DNA of 18,026 bases, from assembly GCA_934636045.1 (NCBI GenBank), contig CAKTZP010000028.1:1-18026 (forward strand), read 5' to 3'. The translations under genes and the position numbers were made by a program. The notes under the pieces were generated by a model that did no database searches, was not told the DNA's origin, and saw only the letters and a program-made list of their open reading frames with translations. Below, in pieces: positions 1-5,850 of this stretch; the stretch's first letter is position 1, and each line of letters begins with the position of its first letter. Source of the stretch: an uncultured Oscillospiraceae bacterium (GTDB lineage: Bacteria > Bacillota > Clostridia > Oscillospirales > Oscillospiraceae).

Positions 1-74
1 GGGTGTAGCTCATCCGGTAGAGCGCCACCTTGCCAAGGTGGAGGTAGCGAGTTCGAGCCTCGTCACCCGCTCCA
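1..74 (+). tRNA. tRNA-Gly (anticodon GCC), 5' end cut by 2 nt
   Basis: A cloverleaf can be drawn. The anticodon stem CCACC/GGTGG encloses loop TTGCCAA with anticodon GCC at 32-34. The T-arm is GCGAG-TTCGAGC-CTCGT and the 3' end is CACCCGC-T-CCA, with CCA encoded at 72-74. The acceptor 3' strand CACCCGC needs GCGGGTG at the 5' end, but the window opens at GGGTG, so the first two bases (GC) lie outside. It is the first of two tandem tRNA genes. Confidence 0.95.
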
Positions 75-84
75 AAAAAACAAT

Positions 85-106
85 AAGGAACGCCGACGCG
101 TTCCTT
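85..106 (+). terminator. hairpin between the two tRNA genes
   Basis: A perfect 9-bp stem (AAGGAACGC at 85-93, GCGTTCCTT at 98-106) has a CGAC loop and is followed by a short GTTT run. The U-tract is weak, so it may be a partial terminator or a processing element separating tRNA-Gly from tRNA-Cys rather than a full stop. Confidence 0.5.
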
Positions 107-117
107 GTTTCATATCC

Positions 118-192
118 GGTGCCGTGGCCAAGTGGTAAGGCAAAGGTCTGCAAAACCTTCATTCGGCAGTTCAAATCTGCCCGGCACCTCCA
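118..192 (+). tRNA. tRNA-Cys (anticodon GCA)
   Basis: The 75-nt cloverleaf has acceptor GGTGCCG (118-124) pairing with CGGCACC (182-188), discriminator T and encoded CCA at 190-192. The anticodon stem AAGGT/ACCTT holds loop CTGCAAA, with anticodon GCA at 150-152. The T-arm is GGCAG-TTCAAAT-CTGCC. It begins 43 nt after tRNA-Gly and is followed directly by a strong terminator. Confidence 0.96.
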
Positions 193-193
193 G

Positions 194-225
194 AAAAAAG
201 GACTTGCGAAAGCAAGTCCTTTTTT
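194..225 (+). terminator. intrinsic terminator of the tRNA unit
   Basis: The stem GGACTTGC (200-207) / GCAAGTCC (212-219) is capped by a GAAA tetraloop. A run of six A lies before it and six T after it, so the stem can extend through A-U pairs. It starts 2 nt after the tRNA-Cys CCA. The flanking A and T tracts would let it work in both directions. Confidence 0.93.
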
Positions 226-260
226 CAATAAAGCCTGTTCCTCCGGAGATACTTTTTGAT

Positions 261-291
261 AAAGGATTGCATCCCTATGTGCAACCTTTTT
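261..291 (+). terminator. secondary terminator-like hairpin
   Basis: AAAGG-TTGCA (261-271, with one bulged A at 266) pairs with TGCAACCTTT (280-289) around an 8-nt loop, followed by T residues to 291. It could be a back-up terminator behind the tRNA genes. Confidence 0.6.
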
Positions 292-301
292 GTGTAACTA
301 A

Positions 302-326
302 GGGGTCAGGGTTTTCCCCTGACCCC
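302..326. repeat. perfect GC-rich inverted repeat
   Basis: The 10-bp arms GGGGTCAGGG (302-311) and CCCTGACCCC (317-326) are exact reverse complements around a 5-nt TTTTC loop. No U-tract follows directly, so this is a stable hairpin or DNA palindrome of unknown role rather than a standard terminator. Confidence 0.7.
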
Positions 327-365
327 AACCTTTACGATAGAACCTTTTATGATAGAACTCTTTTG

Positions 366-395
366 GCCGCCGGATTTGAAATCGGGCGGCTTTTT
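366..395 (+). terminator. intrinsic terminator-like hairpin
   Basis: GCCGCC (366-371) pairs with GGCGGC (385-390), extended by GATTT/AAATC after one G-G mismatch and followed by five T (391-395). No recognisable gene ends just upstream, so it may end a short transcript or insulate the downstream region from the tRNA operon. Confidence 0.7.
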
Positions 396-408
396 CTATT
401 GAAGAGAT

Positions 409-553
409 GGCTCTCTTGACATGGGGGCGGCGAGGCCGCCAACGGCTGCGCTGAGAGCCTTGCGTCCTATGCACATAGGCAAAGTCAGCACAATAACCGT
501 CCTGCATTCGCAGGGTGGGGCGGTTTCTTGCCGTATTTTATCGGGAAATACGG
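409..553 (+). ncRNA. cluster of stable stems, possible structured RNA (unidentified)
   Basis: Several local stems follow one another. GGCTCTC (409-415) with GAGAGCC (453-459) encloses GGCGGC/GCCGCC (426-431/435-440). Next come CCTATG/CATAGG (466-471/474-479), an internally looped stem AACCG...CGGTT (495-499/521-525) with CCTGC/GCAGG inside, and CCGTATTT/AAATACGG (531-538/546-553). I do not recognise a known riboswitch or RNA family, and no promoter for it was found. The density of stems could also be degenerate terminators. Confidence 0.25.
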
Positions 554-565
554 GGATTATAATCG

Positions 566-681
566 CGCTACGATGCAAAAATATTCGTAAATAAATTGGA
601 ATTTTCAACAATTGTCAATATTTACAAAGAAAACACGGGTTTCAGTTGAAAATATATACAAATAATTTTTGCACAGTAGCG
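566..681. repeat. long imperfect inverted repeat abutting the promoter
   Basis: The left arm 566-609 and right arm 645-681 are reverse complements in three blocks. The outer block is 17 nt (566-582 with 665-681) with only two mismatches. The middle block (583-592 with 654-664) has 8 of 10 positions matching after a 1-nt gap. The inner block is a perfect 9 bp (ATTTTCAAC at 601-609, GTTGAAAAT at 645-653). The left arm carries about 8 extra bases before the inner block. The centre, 610-644, is 35 nt. The right arm overlaps the -35 box of the promoter of the first large gene. Possible roles are paired operator sites, an invertible segment, or a decayed miniature element. Confidence 0.75.
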
Positions 682-698
682 TGAAAAAGTGATACAAT
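669..698 (+). promoter_or_regulatory. sigma-A-type promoter of the GLUG/SLH gene
   Basis: TTGCAC (669-674) and TACAAT (693-698) are separated by 18 nt, close to the housekeeping consensus. Transcription would start near 704-706, leaving a leader of about 60 nt before the TTG at 766. The -35 box lies inside the right arm of the inverted repeat 566-681, so binding or structure there would affect initiation. Confidence 0.72.
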
Positions 699-751
699 AC
701 CTAGAGAAATGGTAAGTGTTGTAACCGCAGGACTTTCCAAATTTGTGACAA

Positions 752-757
752 AGGGAG
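752..757 (+). promoter_or_regulatory. ribosome binding site deciding a TTG start
   Basis: AGGGAG at 752-757 lies only 2 nt before the ATG at 760 but 8 nt before the in-frame TTG at 766. The ATG at 709 lies within a few bases of the predicted transcription start and has no such site. Spacing therefore favours TTG 766. Confidence 0.65.
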
Positions 758-765
758 CGATGATA

Positions 766-3700
766 TTGAAACAAACCGGAAAACGCTTGCTTGCAGTGCT
801 GTTGGCATTGGCACTGTGTCTGAGCCTATTCCCAGTGATGGCCTCGGCAGAGGAAGCTGCCGAGCCGAAGCTGATCACGAGCTTTGAAGAAACCTTTGAG
901 GATGTGAACGGCAATTACAAGCTGGCCAAAGACATCACGGTAACATCATGCTACGGGATAGCATTTAACGGAACATTTGACGGCGATGGACACACCATTA
1001 CCATCAATATCGAGGGCGAGGGCGACTATCTTGCCATGTTTACCCAGCTGGGGAAAGATGCGGTCGTCAAGAATTTCGTCGTTGATTCGGCGACGGTGCT
1101 CAATCCGAACCGCAGCTATATCGCTGCGATCGCAGGCGAATCGAGCGGCACGATTTCCGACATTCATGTGAAAAAGCTCAACGTATCCGGCATGACGGAG
1201 GTCGGCGGCTTGGTCGGCGAGCAGAAAGCGGGAGCGACCCTGACGCGCTGCAGCGTGGATGAAGGCACGATAACAAAGACTGCGTCATCCGACGCCAGCT
1301 TCGGCGGCCTTGTTGGCTTAAATGCCGGCACGGTGAGCCTCTGCTCGGCGGGCGTGACGCTGGATCATAGCAATGCACGGGCGTATAATGACTACACCGG
1401 CGGCATTGTCGGCAAAAACACCTACTACGGTACAATCACGGACTGCTACTTCAATGGCACCCTTACCGATGGAAGCAAGAAGAGCTACAAAATCGGCGGC
1501 ATTTGCGGCGATGCAAGCGGCACGATCAAGAATTGCTATTTCAGTGGTACTTTGACAAGCACAGCCGGCACTAAGAATCCGATTACCAATACCAGTGTTA
1601 CCAACTGTTATTATCTGGATACCTCGTTTACAGATTCTACAAACTATGGCACCAAGAAGACCGCAGAAGAATTTGCCTCTTTGGCGGCGACGTTGGGCAC
1701 GGAGTGGGAAGACGGCTCGGCTGGGTTCCCGGTTTTGAGCTGGCAGACTTGGCTGTATTCCAACACCGCGGTCAAGTACAAGGTGGAAACCTACCTTGAA
1801 AACCTCGCGGGCGACGGCTATACGCTCAGCGACACGGCGGAGGTCAAGGCCGAGCCGGACACCACGGTGACGGCAGAGGCAAAGGCGGTCGAGGGCTTCA
1901 CCTTCGATACGGACAATGAGAACAACGTCCTTTCCGGCAAGGCCTCGGCCGAGCTGGTGCTCAAGCTCTACTACACCAGAAACAGCTACACTCTGACGTG
2001 GGACACCGGCGACTATGCGATTTCGAGCGCTGAGGATGCCTACACCCACGGCAAAGTGAAATTCGGCACGCCGATTGTTGCACCGAAGGTTGCCGCTACC
2101 GGCATGAGCGTCAAGTGGGACAAGGAGCTCAAGACCATGCCCGCCGCGGACACCAAAATCACCGCGTCTTATACGCCGGCGGTTTACGATGTGAACTGGA
2201 ACGCCAACGGCGGTTATTTTGAAAAGGACAACGGCTGGGGCGGCACCGAGCAGGTCGAAACACTGAAGTGGACGAACTACGGTTCCTCCGGCGGCGCGAT
2301 CTACGGCCAGACGCTCGGCAAGTATAAGTGGAACGAAAACTCCACCTCCTTCTCCAACCGCAATCTGCCGGTCCCGGCCCATAAGTCGAAGGTTTTTGAC
2401 GGCTGGTACACGGCGGCCGATGGCGGCGAGCTGGTAACGGCGGACACCGTCGTGACCGAGCCTGCGGACGGCAGCTTTACTTACTACGCCCACTGGACGG
2501 ACGGCTGGACGGTCACGTTCGACCCGAACGGCGGCTACGTCAACCCCAAGACTGCACTGGTCAAGAAGGGCGCGGCCATCGGCAGCACCAACATCCCCAC
2601 GCCGACCCGCACCGGCCACACCTTTGACGGCTGGTACAACGGCAAGGACAAGCTGGAGGCCGACACGGTCATCGATGGCGACGTGACCTACACCGCCCAC
2701 TGGACGGTCAATACTTACAAGCTGAACTTCGATGCCAACCGCGGCACCGGCACGATGCCCGCGCAGGAGTTCAGCTACGGCGAAAAGAAAGCCATCAGCA
2801 AGAACCTCTTCACCCGTGAGGGCTACCGCTTCATCGGCTGGACGAGCTCGAGCTACAGCTCCACCGTCTACTACGAGGACGAGGCGGAATACACCTTTAA
2901 TAGTACCTACAACCAGACCCTTTACGCCGCCTGGGAAGAGGTGAAGTACCGCCTAAGCTTTGAACTCGCCCCGGCCGATGCGACGGTCGTGGTCAAGAAC
3001 GCAAACGGCTCCACGCAGAGCGCGACGGACGGCGTTTATAACCTCAGCGAGGGCAAGTACACCTACACCGTCAGCGCTTACGGCTACGAAACGGAGACCG
3101 GCGAGATTGATCTGACCGAGGACACCGTGAAGTCCGTCAACCTGACGAAGATCCCGACCTACACGGTCACCTTCAGCGTCACGAAGCCCGAAGGCACCGG
3201 CGAAACGCAGATCACCGTTACGGACGCGGACGGCAAGGTCATGACTGCTGACGAAAACGGCGTTTACAACCTCATGGCAGGCAAGTACAGCTACCTCGTC
3301 AAGGCAAAGGGCGCAACCAAGGCCAAGGCCGACTTCACCGTTGAGGACGAGGCGCTGACCTTCGATATTACCCTCGATGTTCAGGAAGGCTGGGACGGCG
3401 AAACGATGACTGAGCCGCACCAGATCACTGCGGAGGAGGCTGTCGGCGAATATGACGGCATGACCGGCTGGTACCGCATTGAGAGCGGCGAACAGCTGGC
3501 GTGGTTTGCCAACAAGGTTAATAACGTCAGCGGCTACAATGCCAATGCTGTACTGGCCAAGGACATCGACCTCGGCAACGAGCTTTGGACGCCGATGGGC
3601 AAGGATTATAGCTATAACTTTACCGGCATTTTCGATGGCAACGGCCACACCATTAAAAACCTCTACTGCGAGGGCACGACCTATCAGGGTCTGTTCGGCT

Positions 3701-5688
3701 ACAACAAGGGCACGGTGCGCAACCTGACCGTCTACGGCGATGTAATGCTGAACGCTTCCAGCGAGAGTGGCAGCTATGCCAACGCTGGCGGCATCTCTGC
3801 CTACCAATACGGTGGAAAGATTGAGAATTGTGCGTCCTATGTGAATGTTACCAATGAGCATGCCAGCGGCCGTACCGGTGGTATTACAGGTTATGCAAGC
3901 AGCAACGCAGCGATTACCGGCTGCTACAATGCTGGTACGCTGACCGGCGGCAGCGCTGCGGCCGGTATCGTCGGCTATTGTGGCGATGCAAAGATTACGG
4001 ATTGCTACAATATTGGTACGCTGATTGGCGGCGATAATGTGACGGAAACTTCCTACAACTTTGCGCAGATTTCCGGTATTGCCAGCAGCATCAGCGACTA
4101 TTCGAATCCCACCATTACCAACTGCTACAACGCGGGTGAAATCACCAACACCGAAAACTACTCCCGCATCGGCTCGCTCGTCGCTACGCGCGGCGGCGCG
4201 ACCCTGAGCAACTGCTATTATCTCACAGTTGACGGCCTCAAGGCAGTCGGTAACGGCCTGTCCGACGGCTGCACAGTAGTCACGGCGGAGGAGCTTGCGT
4301 CCTCTGAGATGCCCGGCAAGCTGGGCGAGGGCTACAAGGCCAACACCGGCTGCAACAACGTTGCGCCGCTGCTGACGTGGCAGGCTATCCCGGAACACAG
4401 CTTTAATGCTGTTGCTTCCGATGTAGAGAGAACTCCCGCCACCTGCACCGAGGCGGCAACCTACTACGTCAAGTGTGATGTCTGTGGCGCGGTCAGTGAT
4501 GAAGAATTCGTCACGGTCGGCAAGCCCAACGGCCATAGCTTCACCACCAAGGCCTCCGACCAGAAGGCGTCCGACGCGACCTGCACGGAGCCTGCGAAGT
4601 ACTACGTTAAGTGCGACAACTGCGACGCAGTCAGCGACACAGTGACCGTCGCCGTCGGTACGGCCAACGGCCACAGCTTTACCACCAAGGCCTCCGACAA
4701 GCTGGCCAGCGCAGCTACCTGCACGGAGCCTGCGAAGTACTATGTTAAGTGCGACAACTGTGACGCAGTGAGCGAAACCGAGACTGTCGCCGTCGGTACG
4801 GCCAACGGCCACACCGAGGTCATCGATGCAGCCGTCGAGCCGACCTGCACCGAGCCCGGCAAGACCGCGGGCAAGCACTGCTCCGTCTGCAACGAAGTCC
4901 TCGTTGCCCAGCAGGAAGTTCCGGCCAAGGGTCACACCGAGGTGGAGGACGCGGCGGTCGAGCCGACCTGCACCGAGCCCGGCAAGACTGCGGGCAAGCA
5001 TTGCTCCGTGTGCAACGAAGTCCTCGTTGCTCAGCAGGAAGTCCCCGCCAAGGGCCACACCTATGAAAACGGCGTGTGCACCGTCTGCGGCGCGAAGGAT
5101 CCGGACTACGTCGCGCCGGCGTGGAACAACCCCTTTAACGACGTTGCCGAGGGTAACTGGTTCTATGAGGGCGTGAAGTTCGTCCACCAGAATGGTCTGT
5201 TCAACGGCACGGCGGCCGACACCTTCAGCCCGAACGCCCCGATGACGCGCGGCATGCTCGTCACCGTCCTGTGGCGTCTGGACGGCAAGACCGCGCCGAA
5301 GGCCGCCTGCACCTTCACCGATGTGGACGCGAAGGCCTACTACGCCGACGCGGTCGCGTGGGCGGCAGAGAACAGCATCGTCAACGGCATCGGCGAGAAC
5401 AAGTTCGACCCCGAGGGCGAAGTGACCCGCGAGCAGATCGCCGCGATCCTGAGCCGCTATGCCGAGAGCAAGGGCGTCGACACGAGCAAGCGCGCCGAGC
5501 TCGCTTCCTTCCCGGATGCGGACAAGGTCAGCGCCTATGCAAAGGATGCAATGGCTTGGGCGGTCGAGAACGGCCTTGTCAACGGTATCAAGAACGGCAG
5601 CGAGACCACCCTCGCCCCGCAGGGCACCGCCACCCGTGCACAGGTCGCGGCCATCCTTGCGCGGTACGTGCAGAACACCGCAGAATAA
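766..5688 (+). CDS. secreted GLUG/InlB-repeat surface protein with SLH anchor
   Basis: A 1640-residue exported wall protein, probably an adhesin or structural surface protein; no enzyme domain is seen. Residues 1-28 form a signal peptide (basic start, Leu/Ala core, cleavage after ASA). The order is then: GLUG repeats (about 59-292, motifs such as GGLVG and TITDCY), an extended segment (about 326-470), three InlB/Flg_new repeats (about 472-725, FDGWY...YxAHW), two PEGA-like repeats (about 726-875, GVYNL...GKYxY), a second GLUG block (about 879-1200), five His/Cys repeats plus a half repeat (1211-1455), and three SLH motifs (from about 1455 to the end). Family knowledge: SLH triplets bind pyruvylated secondary wall polymer. 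The TTG at 766 was chosen on RBS spacing and signal-peptide shape; ATG 760 is the alternative. The GLUG blocks use more AT-ending codons than the rest. The gene opens a tandem of three SLH genes and has its own promoter. Confidence 0.9.
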   Translation: MKQTGKRLLAVLLALALCLSLFPVMASAEEAAEPKLITSFEETFEDVNGNYKLAKDITVTSCYGIAFNGTFDGDGHTITINIEGEGDYLAMFTQLGKDAVVKNFVVDSATVLNPNRSYIAAIAGESSGTISDIHVKKLNVSGMTEVGGLVGEQKAGATLTRCSVDEGTITKTASSDASFGGLVGLNAGTVSLCSAGVTLDHSNARAYNDYTGGIVGKNTYYGTITDCYFNGTLTDGSKKSYKIGGICGDASGTIKNCYFSGTLTSTAGTKNPITNTSVTNCYYLDTSFTDSTNYGTKKTAEEFASLAATLGTEWEDGSAGFPVLSWQTWLYSNTAVKYKVETYLENLAGDGYTLSDTAEVKAEPDTTVTAEAKAVEGFTFDTDNENNVLSGKASAELVLKLYYTRNSYTLTWDTGDYAISSAEDAYTHGKVKFGTPIVAPKVAATGMSVKWDKELKTMPAADTKITASYTPAVYDVNWNANGGYFEKDNGWGGTEQVETLKWTNYGSSGGAIYGQTLGKYKWNENSTSFSNRNLPVPAHKSKVFDGWYTAADGGELVTADTVVTEPADGSFTYYAHWTDGWTVTFDPNGGYVNPKTALVKKGAAIGSTNIPTPTRTGHTFDGWYNGKDKLEADTVIDGDVTYTAHWTVNTYKLNFDANRGTGTMPAQEFSYGEKKAISKNLFTREGYRFIGWTSSSYSSTVYYEDEAEYTFNSTYNQTLYAAWEEVKYRLSFELAPADATVVVKNANGSTQSATDGVYNLSEGKYTYTVSAYGYETETGEIDLTEDTVKSVNLTKIPTYTVTFSVTKPEGTGETQITVTDADGKVMTADENGVYNLMAGKYSYLVKAKGATKAKADFTVEDEALTFDITLDVQEGWDGETMTEPHQITAEEAVGEYDGMTGWYRIESGEQLAWFANKVNNVSGYNANAVLAKDIDLGNELWTPMGKDYSYNFTGIFDGNGHTIKNLYCEGTTYQGLFGYNKGTVRNLTVYGDVMLNASSESGSYANAGGISAYQYGGKIENCASYVNVTNEHASGRTGGITGYASSNAAITGCYNAGTLTGGSAAAGIVGYCGDAKITDCYNIGTLIGGDNVTETSYNFAQISGIASSISDYSNPTITNCYNAGEITNTENYSRIGSLVATRGGATLSNCYYLTVDGLKAVGNGLSDGCTVVTAEELASSEMPGKLGEGYKANTGCNNVAPLLTWQAIPEHSFNAVASDVERTPATCTEAATYYVKCDVCGAVSDEEFVTVGKPNGHSFTTKASDQKASDATCTEPAKYYVKCDNCDAVSDTVTVAVGTANGHSFTTKASDKLASAATCTEPAKYYVKCDNCDAVSETETVAVGTANGHTEVIDAAVEPTCTEPGKTAGKHCSVCNEVLVAQQEVPAKGHTEVEDAAVEPTCTEPGKTAGKHCSVCNEVLVAQQEVPAKGHTYENGVCTVCGAKDPDYVAPAWNNPFNDVAEGNWFYEGVKFVHQNGLFNGTAADTFSPNAPMTRGMLVTVLWRLDGKTAPKAACTFTDVDAKAYYADAVAWAAENSIVNGIGENKFDPEGEVTREQIAAILSRYAESKGVDTSKRAELASFPDADKVSAYAKDAMAWAVENGLVNGIKNGSETTLAPQGTATRAQVAAILARYVQNTAE
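4396..5100 (+). repeat. tandem His/Cys (H...C...CxxC) repeats, five units plus a half unit
   Basis: Three units of exactly 138 bp (4396-4533, 4534-4671, 4672-4809; core YYVKCDNCDAVS) are followed by two units of exactly 123 bp (4810-4932, 4933-5055; core GKHCSVCNEVLVAQQ). A half unit, ENGVCTVCGAKDPDY, then leads to the SLH region. Each full unit starts with His after Gly and has one Cys followed by a CxxC pair. The last two units differ at about 14 of 123 bases by eye, which points to recent duplication. Confidence 0.9.
5131..5685 (+). repeat. SLH triplet, copy 1
   Basis: Three SLH motifs begin near NPFNDV (5131), CTFTDVDAKAYY (about 5308) and ASFPDAD (about 5506). They contain TRGM, TREQ and TRAQ, in the positions of the family's TRAE binding motif, so the Arg is kept in all three. 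It is closely similar in DNA to 10234-10788 and 16841-17395; a 26-base stretch at the end of the first motif is the same in all three. Confidence 0.92.
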
Positions 5689-5700
5689 TATTTCCACCCA

Positions 5701-5734
5701 TCTCGCAGCGGGTATTTCCATACCCGCTGCGAGA
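5701..5734 (+). terminator. strong intergenic hairpin without U-tract
   Basis: A perfect 14-bp stem (5701-5714 with 5721-5734; core CGCAGCGGGTA) has a TTTCCA loop and lies 12 nt after the stop codon of the GLUG/SLH gene. No T-run follows directly; the next is at about 5755. It may be a weak or factor-assisted terminator, or a 3'-end-protecting or processing hairpin between co-transcribed genes. A second 7-bp hairpin, GACGCCG/CGGCGTC, follows at 5772-5792. Confidence 0.5.
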
Positions 5735-5835
5735 GCCGGTACAGGGACACAGTTTTTATTTGGTACCTTATGACGCCGCTCCCCACGGCGTCCGGTAAAA
5801 TAAACGCATTCGCATCTCCCCGCTACAAAAAAAGA

Positions 5836-5842
5836 AAAGGAG
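5836..5842 (+). promoter_or_regulatory. ribosome binding site of the first protease gene
   Basis: AAAGGAG lies 8 nt before the ATG at 5851. It decides against the upstream in-frame ATG at 5770, which has no such site, overlaps a hairpin, and would put a hydrophilic stretch in front of the signal peptide. Confidence 0.85.
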
Positions 5843-5850
5843 AACAACGC

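Larger units (their letters stand above)
226..765. other. 540-bp region without a protein gene
   Basis: I find no convincing coding region here. Short open frames on either strand lack ribosome binding sites and overlap hairpins. The region holds two terminator-like hairpins (261-291, 366-395), a perfect GC-rich hairpin (302-326), a 15-bp-period direct repeat of GATAGAAC (336-343, 351-358), a cluster of stems at 409-553, a long inverted repeat (566-681), a sigma-A-type promoter (669-698) and a leader with a ribosome binding site for the first large gene. Confidence 0.8.

Noticed and set aside
118..225. tRNA 3' end as attachment site of an integrated element
   Set aside because: No integrase, no second copy of the tRNA end and no mobile-element genes in the window.
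558..563. Perfect TATAAT as a second promoter
   Set aside because: It lies in a palindrome (GATTATAATC) and no acceptable -35 box occurs 16-18 nt upstream; an alternative start here remains possible but unsupported.
38..611. Short open frames over the tRNA genes and the following spacer
   Set aside because: They overlap tRNAs and hairpins, lack ribosome binding sites, and have low-complexity translations.
709..765. ATG at 709 or ATG at 760 as start of the first large gene
   Set aside because: 709 is nearly at the predicted transcription start and lacks a ribosome binding site. 760 is only 2 nt from AGGGAG. TTG 766 fits better, though 760 cannot be excluded.
1318..2700. 460-codon minus-strand open frame as a gene
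   Set aside because: A shadow of the GLUG/InlB coding region, with no start signals and no domain.
4396..5055. Regular 138- and 123-bp repeats as a CRISPR-like or non-coding array
   Set aside because: The repeats are in frame, code for conserved His/Cys protein units and have no spacers.
5770..5850. Upstream in-frame ATG for protease 1
   Set aside because: It would place 27 hydrophilic residues before the signal peptide, lies in a hairpin, and has no ribosome binding site; ATG 5851 has AAAGGAG 8 nt upstream.
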